Assembly (NCBI GenBank): GCA_943369355.1
Contig: CALRMX020000001.1
Location: forward strand, 124,001 to 188,000
Direction: 5' to 3'
Origin: UBA7662 sp943369355
Lineage (GTDB): Bacteria; Bacteroidota; Bacteroidia; UBA7662
DNA: 64,000 nt
The position numbers were made by a program, and so were the translations under genes. Under the pieces are notes generated by a model. The model did no database searches, was not told the origin of the DNA, and saw only the letters and a list, made by a program, of their open reading frames with translations. Below, in pieces: positions 55,354 through 63,647 of the stretch. Each line of letters opens with the position of its first letter. Position 1 is the first letter of the stretch.

Positions 55354-56253
55354 ATGAAAAAGTACTTTTTATTAGCAGGATTGCTGGCGATAGCGGCAAC
55401 TGCTGTACAGGCACAAGAGTCGGTACCCTCTAAACCTTCTGAGAAAAAAATGATAATTAAATTCAAAGAAGGAAAATGGGATACAACCTATGTTGATCGT
55501 GATAATTCTAGTTCAGATTCTGAGTCTGAAAGTGAATTCGAATCCGACATGGAGGAATTCAAGGAGGAGATGAAGGAGCTCAAGAAAGAACTCAAGAATA
55601 TTAAACCGAAGACTAAGGGTGTCGACAAGAATTATTTCTATCTCGATCTAGGTTTTAATAGTCTATTGCAAAACGGATCACTCGATTTAACAGGTAATAA
55701 CTCGCCTTTAAGTCTCAATCAGGGCTTTAATTCTTTTGGTTGGGGTTTCAGCTGGGCGAGAAGTGAAAATATCATTGCACAAAAGCTACGTTTACAGTAT
55801 GGCTTAGGATTCGAATTTAACAACTATAGTCTTCGTCGCGATAGCTCGATTCGAATAGCCGGTGATACCGTGGGTTTCACAGCGGCTGGAGCAGGGTTAA
55901 CTAGAAACCGATTGAATGTTAATTATATAAATTTCCCTGTATTGCTTCAGTTCAGCAGCAATCCCTACAAAATGAAGCGCTCATTGAATATCGCGGTAGG
56001 AGGTGAGCTTGGTATTCGTTTAGGACGTATGTCGTCTTATCAAACCTACAATTTACCCAATGAGGTAACTCAGCGAGTTACAACCAGTGGAGCTTTAAAT
56101 GCAAATCCACTTAAATTGAGCCTAATTGGAAGAGTAGGTTATGGTAAGACTGACTTGTTTGTTCGCTATAGCTTAACGGAGTTGTTTGAACAGAACGTGA
56201 ATGTGAACCCAAATGCTACCCCGGTTATGGTAGGCTTAAGTTTCAGAATGTAA
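55354..56253 (+). CDS. PorT-family-like outer-membrane beta-barrel protein with acidic linker
   Basis: A 299-residue exported protein: signal peptide 1-20 (AATAVQAQ), then an unusual acidic and Ser-rich stretch that becomes a charged helix (about 45-90, DSESESEFESDMEEFKEEMK and on), then an eight-strand-like barrel (about 95-299) ending in FRM, an aromatic-rich terminus. Resembles the outer-membrane beta-barrel (PorT-like) group; not claimed to be PorT itself. The ATG at 55354 gives the signal peptide; the upstream in-frame ATG at 55312 is inside the previous gene. A bidirectional terminator follows. Confidence 0.75.
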   Translation: MKKYFLLAGLLAIAATAVQAQESVPSKPSEKKMIIKFKEGKWDTTYVDRDNSSSDSESESEFESDMEEFKEEMKELKKELKNIKPKTKGVDKNYFYLDLGFNSLLQNGSLDLTGNNSPLSLNQGFNSFGWGFSWARSENIIAQKLRLQYGLGFEFNNYSLRRDSSIRIAGDTVGFTAAGAGLTRNRLNVNYINFPVLLQFSSNPYKMKRSLNIAVGGELGIRLGRMSSYQTYNLPNEVTQRVTTSGALNANPLKLSLIGRVGYGKTDLFVRYSLTELFEQNVNVNPNATPVMVGLSFRM

Positions 56254-56273
56254 ATGCTATTTGAAATTAATTT

Positions 56274-56302
56274 AAAAAGCCCGCAATCTGCGGGCTTTTT
56301 TT
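56274..56302. terminator. Bidirectional terminator between OMP gene and hybrid kinase
   Basis: Perfect stem AAAAAGCCCGC/GCGGGCTTTTT with loop AATCT, flanked by A and T tracts so it works both ways. Its right end overlaps the kinase stop codon (56301-56303). Confidence 0.9.
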
Positions 56303-57929
56303 ATGAAGCATACTTGCTAATGAGTTTAGCCAGATCCTCTGCACGGTAAGGTTTGATCATCAAGTCGTCAAATCCCATTGCAAAAGCTTTCTCTCTAGTG
56401 TCATCGAAAGCATCGGCAGTTAAAGCTACAACCGGCACATCAATTTCACCCTTTCGAATCTCTTTAAAAGTATCAAAGCCATTCATTCCTGGCATGTGTA
56501 AATCAAGCAAAACCAAATCAAAATTGCTTCTTTTTAATTGATCTAACGCTTGGTACCCATTTTCAGCAACTGCATAAACGGCTTTCCATCTTTTAAATAG
56601 TTGTGTTGCCAGACTAATGTTCAATTGATTGTCTTCAACCAATAGGATGCGTGTTTTAGAAAAGTCAATCTGTTGCTTTTCTGTTAACTGTACCTTAGTG
56701 GGCAGGATACTGGGGCTTTCAGCGAAGAAATCTAATTCTACAGTGAAAATGCTTCCTTCACCAGGAATGCTCTGTACCTGTATATTTCCTCCTTGAAGTT
56801 CAACTAGCTTTTTGGTGATTGTTAAGCCTAAACCCGTTCCTCCGTAAGTCCGACTATGATCATCTTCAGCTTGTGTAAAGCTTTCAAATATGGTATTAAC
56901 TCTGTTAGACGGTATTCCAATGCCGGTATCACTGATCATAAACCGCAAAGTGTACAAGTCTCTTTGATGGTTTACCAACTGAACATCAAGTTTAATGGTA
57001 CCTGTATCGGTGAACTTAACAGCATTCCCCAATATATTGGTTAAAATTTGTTGCAATCTTGTTCTATCACCGTGATAATTTACCGGCAAATTAGGCTCCA
57101 ACTGAAAGTGAATGGTAATGTCTTTTTCACCTTTTAACGTTTCAGTGCTCAGTTTTAGTTGATCAAGCAGTTCAGGGAGATTAAAGTGTTTTTCTTCAAA
57201 CGTTATTCTACCGGCTTCAATTTTACTTAAATCCAAGATATCGTTGATGATATGCAGTAAATGAGAAGATGACTGTTGAATTAGTTGGATGTTCTTTTTA
57301 CCTCTATCCGAAAGTTTTTCTTCTTCCAAAAACTGAGTAAGCCCCATAATAACATTCATTGGGGTCCGAATTTCATGGCTAACATTGCTCAAGAAAACGC
57401 TTTTCGCTCTTGATGATCGCTCGGCAATTTCCTTAGCTTTTTGGAGGTTATCGTTCGCCTTATTCAAAAGGTCGTTCTGATCACTTAGCTGTTGTTGCTG
57501 ATAATTTAGAGTTCTGTTGAGATTTCTATTTCTGAAAATGACAATCGTTAGAAAAGCAGTGAGTAGTACAATGGTGATTAAAGCAGTCAGTAGATTCCGG
57601 AATCGTTTATCTTTTTCTGCTAATAGCTTACTTTGTTCAAGTATCTCTCGGTCTTTTTTATCAACACTAAACTCAGTCTGTAATCGATCAATCTCTTTAC
57701 GCTGAAGTTGTAGATTTGAGCTGTCTACTAAGGCAAAGTGTTTCCGTAAATAATCTAAGCTGCTTTTGTAATCTTCAATTCCTTCATAATAATCTGCCCA
57801 AATGCTCAATATTTCAGACCTATGTTGAGCAACTTTCGTTTCTTTAATAAGTTCATCTGCTTCTTCTAGACTTAGTTTCGCTTCGTTGAATCTATTTAAC
57901 TTGATTTGCGCTTGAGCTAAGTTTAACAA
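56301..57929 (-). CDS. Hybrid histidine kinase, C-terminal part of a frameshifted gene
   Basis: The catalytic part of a TPR hybrid kinase. It holds the last TPR helices, a coiled coil, one membrane helix (about 114-132), HisKA with SNVSHEIRTPMN (phospho-acceptor His), the HATPase N box NILGNAVKFTD, G boxes DTGIGIP and GTGLGLTI, and a C-terminal receiver (LLVEDN, phospho-acceptor Asp in LVLLDLHMPGMNG). The open reading frame has only a TTG start at 57929 and begins in the middle of a TPR, so it is the downstream part of one gene whose front half is 57967-58746 in another frame. See that entry for the lesion. Confidence 0.8.
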   Translation of the reverse strand: MLNLAQAQIKLNRFNEAKLSLEEADELIKETKVAQHRSEILSIWADYYEGIEDYKSSLDYLRKHFALVDSSNLQLQRKEIDRLQTEFSVDKKDREILEQSKLLAEKDKRFRNLLTALITIVLLTAFLTIVIFRNRNLNRTLNYQQQQLSDQNDLLNKANDNLQKAKEIAERSSRAKSVFLSNVSHEIRTPMNVIMGLTQFLEEEKLSDRGKKNIQLIQQSSSHLLHIINDILDLSKIEAGRITFEEKHFNLPELLDQLKLSTETLKGEKDITIHFQLEPNLPVNYHGDRTRLQQILTNILGNAVKFTDTGTIKLDVQLVNHQRDLYTLRFMISDTGIGIPSNRVNTIFESFTQAEDDHSRTYGGTGLGLTITKKLVELQGGNIQVQSIPGEGSIFTVELDFFAESPSILPTKVQLTEKQQIDFSKTRILLVEDNQLNISLATQLFKRWKAVYAVAENGYQALDQLKRSNFDLVLLDLHMPGMNGFDTFKEIRKGEIDVPVVALTADAFDDTREKAFAMGFDDLMIKPYRAEDLAKLISKYAS

Positions 57930-57966
57930 GCTGATGGTTAAGCCAAATTTGTCTTTGGCTTCTTTT

Positions 57967-58746
57967 TTATATGAAAGCCAACCTGAAGTTTTCTATCGCT
58001 TCTGAATAATTGCCATCCCTTAAAAAGCAACTTCCAACATTGTTGTACGAACCACCGATATATTCTGGGTCACCATCTCTCAAATCGAAAGCTAGAGCGG
58101 CTTCGAAATGTTTTAAAGCTTCTTTGTAGTTCTTTTGCTGGAGTAAACTTAACCCCATATTGTTTCTTGTAGTTACAAGCATGAATTCGTCGCCTAACTC
58201 AGTAGCAATAACAAAGGCTTTTTGGTAGTAATAGTCTGCTCTGCTGTGGTTGTTTTGACCATTATACAATAACCCTAAGTTATTGTAGACGTTACAGAGT
58301 CCGAGCTTATCGTTAGTTTCTTCAAAGTGTTTGAGGGCTTTCAAATAGTTGGAAGCCGCCTTTTGGTAATAGCCTAGCTTTTCTAGAGCAATGCCACTCA
58401 TGTTGAAAGCAGCTGCATGAATATTTGATTCTTTTATGGTGCCTTCGGCCAAATCAATTGCTTTAATCTGCAAAGCAATACAAGAATCATATAAGCCCTT
58501 ATCAATAAATATTCTTCCGAGATAGTGGTATGCCAAAGCTTCAGCTTCTTTATGCTTAATTCTATTGGCTGCGATTCGAATGTTATTCAGTTCAACTGAT
58601 GCTTGATCTGGATTGTTGTAAATAAGTTCTTTTGAGGCTCTTAACGCTGCATTAATTGTGGCAGTATCTTTTAAAGCTCTTACTTGAGCATATGAAGTAC
58701 CGAAGAAAAGCACCAATAAAACGAACAAGAGGCGTAGGCTTAGCAT
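57967..58746 (-). CDS. Hybrid histidine kinase, N-terminal TPR part of a frameshifted gene
   Basis: A signal peptide (1-20) and at least five tetratricopeptide repeats (for example AFNMSGIALEKLGYYQKAAS and LGLLYNGQNNHSRADYYYQK), ending abruptly at RLAFI then TAA. The frame that continues (SYKKEAKDKFGLT...) is shifted by one base. Removing one base of the TTT at 57974-57976 (minus strand) would give RLASYKKEAKDKFGLT and an 814-residue TPR/kinase/receiver protein. Either a sequencing error, a recent inactivation or a slippage site; the sequence does not decide. Confidence 0.8.
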   Translation of the reverse strand: MLSLRLLFVLLVLFFGTSYAQVRALKDTATINAALRASKELIYNNPDQASVELNNIRIAANRIKHKEAEALAYHYLGRIFIDKGLYDSCIALQIKAIDLAEGTIKESNIHAAAFNMSGIALEKLGYYQKAASNYLKALKHFEETNDKLGLCNVYNNLGLLYNGQNNHSRADYYYQKAFVIATELGDEFMLVTTRNNMGLSLLQQKNYKEALKHFEAALAFDLRDGDPEYIGGSYNNVGSCFLRDGNYSEAIENFRLAFI

Positions 58747-58767
58747 AATCGAATTTAGGATATTTTC

Positions 58768-61563
58768 TTAGCTAGTTACCAAATTCACAATTCTACCTGG
58801 CACAACCACTAGCTTATTCAACGTTTTCGAATTCAACAGTTGTGCTACTTTCTCGTGATTTAATGCAAGCTTTTCTAGTTCGACTTTGTCTACGTTTTTT
58901 GGCAATTCTATCGTAAATCTCATTTTACCGTTTTCTTGGACTGGATACGAATAGGTGTCTTCAAGCAAGTACTTTTCATCCCAAGTCGGGAAAGAAGCTG
59001 TGGCAATACTCTCATTATGCCCAAGTTTCTGCCACAATTGTTCGGTTATAAATGGTGCAAAAGGGGAAAGGAGCCGAATAAAAGGCTCCAATACTTTCCT
59101 TTTATTACATTTTAGAGATTGCAGTTCATTGACGCAGATCATGAAGGCACTAACGCAGGTATTGAAACTAAACCTCTCGATATCATCTTGTACTTTACGA
59201 ATCGTGCGGTGTAAAACTTTTAATTCAGCTTCATTTGGATTTTCGTCACTTACCTTAAATTCTTCCCCTTCATGGAATAATCGCCAGGTTTTATTCAGGA
59301 ATCTAAACACGCCTTCTATGCCGCTCGTATCCCATGGTTTAGCATCTTCGATAGGGCCTAAAAACATTTCGTAGAGACGAAGCGTATCTGCGCCATATTG
59401 CTCGATGATGTCATCTGGATTTACAACGTTCCATTTTGATTTCGACATTTTTTCGACTTCAGTAGTACACCTGTAAATTCCATTAGCATCTATTTCACGA
59501 GTTTCAGGGTTTTCTAAAATGAATTCCGACGTTCTAAATTCTTCTCTCCAATTCTTGAACGCTTCAATATTGAGGACTTCGTTTTTAACGAGATTAACAT
59601 CTACGTGAATGGAAGTGGTTTTGTACAGCTGACGTAATCCAGCACTCACAAATTTGTTTTCTCCTTCTACCCGAAATACGAAGTTGGACTTACCTTGAAT
59701 CATCCCTTGATTTACCAGTTTTTTAAATGGCTCTTTAAAACCAATAAATCCGATATCAAATAAAAAGTGGTTCCAGAATCTTGAATAGAGCAAATGACCA
59801 GTGGCATGCTCTGAGCCACCTACATACAAATCAACTTGATTCCAATAGTCAGTGTATTCCCTTCGGGCAATTACTTCTTGGTTTTTAGGATCCATGTATC
59901 TCAGAAAATACCAACTTGAACCGGCCCAGCCCGGCATAGTTGTAGTTTCGATGGGATGGCCTTTGAATTGCCAGTTTTCTGCACGTGCTAAAGGTGGCTC
60001 ACCTTCGGCAGTAGGTAAATACTTGTCTACTTGAGGAAGTGTTAACGGTAGTATATCGTCGGGCAACGCTTTTGCAATACCATTTTCAAAATAGATGGGT
60101 AGGGGTTCCCCCCAATAACGTTGTCTGCTGAATATGGCATCACGGAGTCTAAATTGCACCCTGCCTTTCCCAATTCCTTTTTGTTCGATAGCTTCTATGG
60201 CCTTAACTATTGCATCAGTAGCTTTTAATCCATTAAGGAAGTCACTATTGATTATTTTGGCATCCTTGTTTGAATTAGCTCCATTTGTCAAGTCTGAGCC
60301 TTCAATAACATCGTAAATGGGTAAGCCAAAGTGTTTTGCAAATCGCCAGTCCCGTTCGTCACCGCCCGGAACAGCCATTACTGCACCTGTTCCATATCCT
60401 GCCAGTACATAATCCGCTATCCAAATGGGTATTGGCTCCTTAGTGAAAGGATGAATGGCATAAGCGCCAGTGAAAGCTCCACTAACCGACTTGACATCGG
60501 CCATTCTATCGCGTTCTGAACGATTTTTGGCCTTAACGACATAGGCATTTACCTCTGCTCTATATGCATCGCTGGTGATTTTACTCACCAGATCATGTTC
60601 TGGAGCTAAGACCATAAAACTTACTCCGAAAATGGTGTCGGGTCGAGTAGTAAAGACTTCAATACTACTTTCTTCAAAATTTTGAACTGCGAATCGAATT
60701 AATGCGCCTTCAGATCGCCCAATCCAGTTTCTTTGTTGTTCTTTGATAGCGTCGCTCCAATCCAGTTCTCCCAAACCGTCGAGCAAACGTTGGCTGTATG
60801 CAGAAATCCGCATCATCCATTGCCGCATCATTCGAATTTCAACCGGATACCCGCCGCGCTCTGATAGGCCATCTTTCACCTCGTCATTTGCAAGCACAGT
60901 TCCTAATGCTGGGCACCAGTTTACGCGCGCTTCGGCTTGATAAGCCAGTCGATAATGCATGAGCCATTCAGAACGGAGCATTTCGCTAGCCTCTTTCCAA
61001 TCTTGAGCGCTAAAACTTGGGGTTTCTTCACTGCAATGTGCATTTACTTTTAAGTTTCCACTGCTTTCAAATTCCAAAATCAACGATTCTAGAGGCTTGG
61101 CTAAATCTGATGATTTGTCATACCAGCTTTCGAACAACCGCTTGAATATCCACTGTGTCCAGCGGTAATAGGAAGGGTCACTGGTTTCAACGGCTCGCGA
61201 CCAGTCAAAGCTTAAACCAATCGCATCTAATTGTTCTTTGTATCTGGAAATATTTTGTTTGGTTGTTAACTCAGGATGTTGACCCGTTTGAATGGCATAT
61301 TGCTCAGCAGGTAAGCCAAAAGCATCAAAACCCATCGGGTGAAGAACATTAAAGCCCTGCATCCTCTTGTATCTACTTACAATATCGCTTGCGATATAGC
61401 CTAGAGGATGACCAACATGTAAACCTGCACCTGATGGATAAGGGAACATGTCCAAAACGTAATATTTGGGCTTACTTGAAGTATTTTTAGTTTCGTAAAC
61501 TTTGTTTTTTTCCCAGAGGTCTCGAGCAGTTTTTTCTGCCAGACTGAATGGATATTCTGCCAT
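58768..61563 (-). CDS. leuS: Leucyl-tRNA synthetase
   Basis: Charges tRNA-Leu. At 931 residues it is a little long for a bacterial LeuS (about 860). HIGH motif is HVGHPLGY (near residue 50), KMSKS is KMSKSKWNVVNPDD, with the zinc-like and CP1 editing domain (about 290-470) containing TTRPDTIFGVSFMV, and the anticodon-binding domain at the C-terminus. An insert at about 160-205 (SSDLAKPLESLILEFE ...) is longer than I recall for E. coli LeuS. Single gene, divergent from ftsX. Confidence 0.96.
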   Translation of the reverse strand: MAEYPFSLAEKTARDLWEKNKVYETKNTSSKPKYYVLDMFPYPSGAGLHVGHPLGYIASDIVSRYKRMQGFNVLHPMGFDAFGLPAEQYAIQTGQHPELTTKQNISRYKEQLDAIGLSFDWSRAVETSDPSYYRWTQWIFKRLFESWYDKSSDLAKPLESLILEFESSGNLKVNAHCSEETPSFSAQDWKEASEMLRSEWLMHYRLAYQAEARVNWCPALGTVLANDEVKDGLSERGGYPVEIRMMRQWMMRISAYSQRLLDGLGELDWSDAIKEQQRNWIGRSEGALIRFAVQNFEESSIEVFTTRPDTIFGVSFMVLAPEHDLVSKITSDAYRAEVNAYVVKAKNRSERDRMADVKSVSGAFTGAYAIHPFTKEPIPIWIADYVLAGYGTGAVMAVPGGDERDWRFAKHFGLPIYDVIEGSDLTNGANSNKDAKIINSDFLNGLKATDAIVKAIEAIEQKGIGKGRVQFRLRDAIFSRQRYWGEPLPIYFENGIAKALPDDILPLTLPQVDKYLPTAEGEPPLARAENWQFKGHPIETTTMPGWAGSSWYFLRYMDPKNQEVIARREYTDYWNQVDLYVGGSEHATGHLLYSRFWNHFLFDIGFIGFKEPFKKLVNQGMIQGKSNFVFRVEGENKFVSAGLRQLYKTTSIHVDVNLVKNEVLNIEAFKNWREEFRTSEFILENPETREIDANGIYRCTTEVEKMSKSKWNVVNPDDIIEQYGADTLRLYEMFLGPIEDAKPWDTSGIEGVFRFLNKTWRLFHEGEEFKVSDENPNEAELKVLHRTIRKVQDDIERFSFNTCVSAFMICVNELQSLKCNKRKVLEPFIRLLSPFAPFITEQLWQKLGHNESIATASFPTWDEKYLLEDTYSYPVQENGKMRFTIELPKNVDKVELEKLALNHEKVAQLLNSKTLNKLVVVPGRIVNLVTS

Positions 61564-61687
61564 CAGATAGTTGTATTGAAGTGTAAAAATAGTGAACTAT
61601 ACAATTGTATAGATTGAACAAATTGGTTTAATGCTTGCCATTTATTCACCAAATAAGCACAAAGCAATTACAAGCTTGAAATATTAC

Positions 61688-61695
61688 TATTTTAG
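61688..61695 (+). promoter_or_regulatory. Possible -7 promoter box of the ftsX operon
   Basis: TATTTTAG, one mismatch from TAnnTTTG, 16 bases before the ftsX ATG; the same octamer precedes clpC. No matching TTG box is seen. Confidence 0.4.
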
Positions 61696-61710
61696 CGACC
61701 AAATAGGTTT

Positions 61711-62589
61711 ATGTCGGAACAAAGCAACATCAATTACTTTCGAAGAAAAGCTCGGAGGTCGTCGCTAACTGCAGTAATCAGTATCACTTTGGTTTTGTTT
61801 TTACTTGGCTTGTTTGGGGTTTTAGTTATGAATGCCAAAATGTTGTCAGACTATGTCAAAGAAAACCTAGAAGTTCAGGTTTTTATCAACGAGGAAGCTG
61901 AACCAAAGCAAATAAATGACCTAGCTAAACAACTTCGAGCTAATCCCAACGTAAAGAAACTAGCGTATATCTCTGAGGAAGAAGCTGTAAAAATACTTAC
62001 CGATGATTTGGGCGAAAATTTCGTCGATTTTTTAGGATATAATCCCTTGTTAGCATCATTCACGCTTACAGTAGATGCTCAATATGCCAATTCAGATAGT
62101 CTCGAAAGGGTCAAGAAATCTCTTCTGAAAAACCCTATTGTAAAAGAAGTATTCTATCAAGCGGGAGTTTTGGATCTTCTCAATAAAAATATCAGAACAA
62201 TTGCGGCTGTGGTGGGTGTATTTAGTTTGTTACTTTTACTCATCACCATCACGTTGATAAACAACAGTATTCGTCTTTCCTTGTACAGTCAACGCTTTTT
62301 AATCAAAAGTATGCAGTTGGTGGGTGCAACTTCTTGGTTTATCAAGAAACCTTATCTGCTGAAGAGTTTACTCATGGGGCTTATTTCTGTGGTGGTCTCA
62401 AGTATACTTCTGTTTGCTGTAGTTGCCGCAGGCGATAGACAATTGCCTGAGTTAGCTGCGCTTCGCGATGAATTACTTACCGTTTACATCGGTATCGGGC
62501 TACTTTTGCTTGGATTAATCATTAGTTTCGCAAGCACATGGATGGCTATCAATCGTTATCTTCGCTACAAAATAGACGAGTTATACTAA
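61711..62589 (+). CDS. ftsX: Cell division protein FtsX
   Basis: Membrane partner of FtsE that activates peptidoglycan hydrolases at the division site. The 292-residue product has an N-terminal TM (about 21-43), a periplasmic domain (LEVQVFINEEAEPKQINDL ... FYQAGVLDLLNKN) and three C-terminal helices with RLSLYSQRFLIKSMQLVGAT, the family loop. FtsE is not encoded here. First gene of a four-gene operon with DUF3098, uppP and truB, an order I associate with Bacteroidota. Confidence 0.92.
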   Translation: MSEQSNINYFRRKARRSSLTAVISITLVLFLLGLFGVLVMNAKMLSDYVKENLEVQVFINEEAEPKQINDLAKQLRANPNVKKLAYISEEEAVKILTDDLGENFVDFLGYNPLLASFTLTVDAQYANSDSLERVKKSLLKNPIVKEVFYQAGVLDLLNKNIRTIAAVVGVFSLLLLLITITLINNSIRLSLYSQRFLIKSMQLVGATSWFIKKPYLLKSLLMGLISVVVSSILLFAVVAAGDRQLPELAALRDELLTVYIGIGLLLLGLIISFASTWMAINRYLRYKIDELY

Positions 62590-62634
62590 TACGATTTACC
62601 TGATTTTAGACGTTAGTCGATAAATTACCAACTG

Positions 62635-62853
62635 ATGAAAAAAACTGAAAATACCAGCGGACAACTACTATTCGCTAAAACCAATTATCAACTAATGGTT
62701 GGTGGAATTATCCTGATTGCATTGGGTATGTTCCTAATGGCTGGCAAAGAAGACATTTTCAGTAGTACCAAAATAACGGTAGGGCCGATTTTAGCAATGC
62801 TTGGATTTGTTTTGGAAGTATTCGCCATTATGTACCGACCTAAGAAGAAATAA
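62635..62853 (+). CDS. DUF3098 small membrane protein
   Basis: A 72-residue protein with two membrane helices (about 18-38 and 49-66), between FAKTNYQLM and a basic end YRPKKK, with the DUF3098 pattern NYQLMVGGIILIALGMFLM. Function unknown; it is fixed between ftsX and uppP in Bacteroidota, so a cell-envelope role is possible. Its stop overlaps uppP by one base (TAATG). Confidence 0.88.
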   Translation: MKKTENTSGQLLFAKTNYQLMVGGIILIALGMFLMAGKEDIFSSTKITVGPILAMLGFVLEVFAIMYRPKKK

Positions 62854-63647
62854 TGACCATTTGGCAAGCGATAATTATTGCCATTATCGAGGGACTTACT
62901 GAATTTTTGCCGGTATCGAGTACGGGTCACATGATATTGGCTTCTTCGTTAATGGGCATACATGACGATGAATTCGTTAAGTCATTTGAGGTTCTAATAC
63001 AACTAGGAGCCATATTGGCTGTACTAGCTATTTATTACAAGCGTTTTTTGGTGAGCTTTGAGATTTATTTCAAGCTTTTTGTAGCCTTTTTGCCAACCGG
63101 TGTTATTGGCATTCTTGCATATAAATCCATTAAAGCCTATTTATTTAATCCCTTCGTAGTAAGTATTTCCTTGATTATCGGTGGGGTGGTTCTAATATTA
63201 TTAGATCGGTGGACCGAAAAAAAGGAATCGAAATACGGCGATCTTGAGCAGATTTCTTATTTGGATGCCTTTAATATTGGGCTTATTCAATGCCTGAGTA
63301 TGATTCCAGGGGTAAGCAGGTCAGCAGCCACTATTTTTGGAGGAGTTTATTCAGGTTTCAATAGAGTTCAAGCTGCTGAATTTTCCTTTCTATTAGCAAT
63401 ACCCACCATGTTTGCGGCTTCTGGCTATGACTTGCTCAAGAATCACGATGCTATACTTCAAGGGAATTTGACAACCTTGGTAGTGGGTGCAGTTTCGGCA
63501 TTTATCGTTGCTTTGGTTGCCGTTAAAGCTTTCGTGGCCTTTTTGACAAAATACGGTTTTAAGCATTTTGGTTATTATCGCATAGCTATTGGGCTTATTT
63601 TTCTTGTTTATGCGCTTTCAAGCGGTCTCACCTTAGCTGCTGATTGA
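62853..63647 (+). CDS. uppP: Undecaprenyl-diphosphatase (BacA/UppP)
   Basis: Recycles undecaprenyl pyrophosphate to the lipid carrier used in peptidoglycan synthesis. The 264-residue membrane protein has the two active-site segments EGLTEFLPVSSTGHM and PGVSRSAATIFGG, and about eight helices. The start overlaps the DUF3098 stop and its own stop overlaps the TTG start of truB, which implies tight coupling. Confidence 0.96.
   Translation: MTIWQAIIIAIIEGLTEFLPVSSTGHMILASSLMGIHDDEFVKSFEVLIQLGAILAVLAIYYKRFLVSFEIYFKLFVAFLPTGVIGILAYKSIKAYLFNPFVVSISLIIGGVVLILLDRWTEKKESKYGDLEQISYLDAFNIGLIQCLSMIPGVSRSAATIFGGVYSGFNRVQAAEFSFLLAIPTMFAASGYDLLKNHDAILQGNLTTLVVGAVSAFIVALVAVKAFVAFLTKYGFKHFGYYRIAIGLIFLVYALSSGLTLAAD

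Noticed and set aside
55354..56253. Naming the outer-membrane protein porT
   Set aside because: The barrel resembles the broad PorT-like family, but T9SS porT neighbours and key identity are not shown.
57967..57980. Programmed ribosomal frameshift in the hybrid kinase
   Set aside because: The site (GCTTTCATATAA) lacks a classical slippery heptamer, prfB-like signal or obvious downstream structure, so a mutation or error is more likely. It is kept only as an open alternative.
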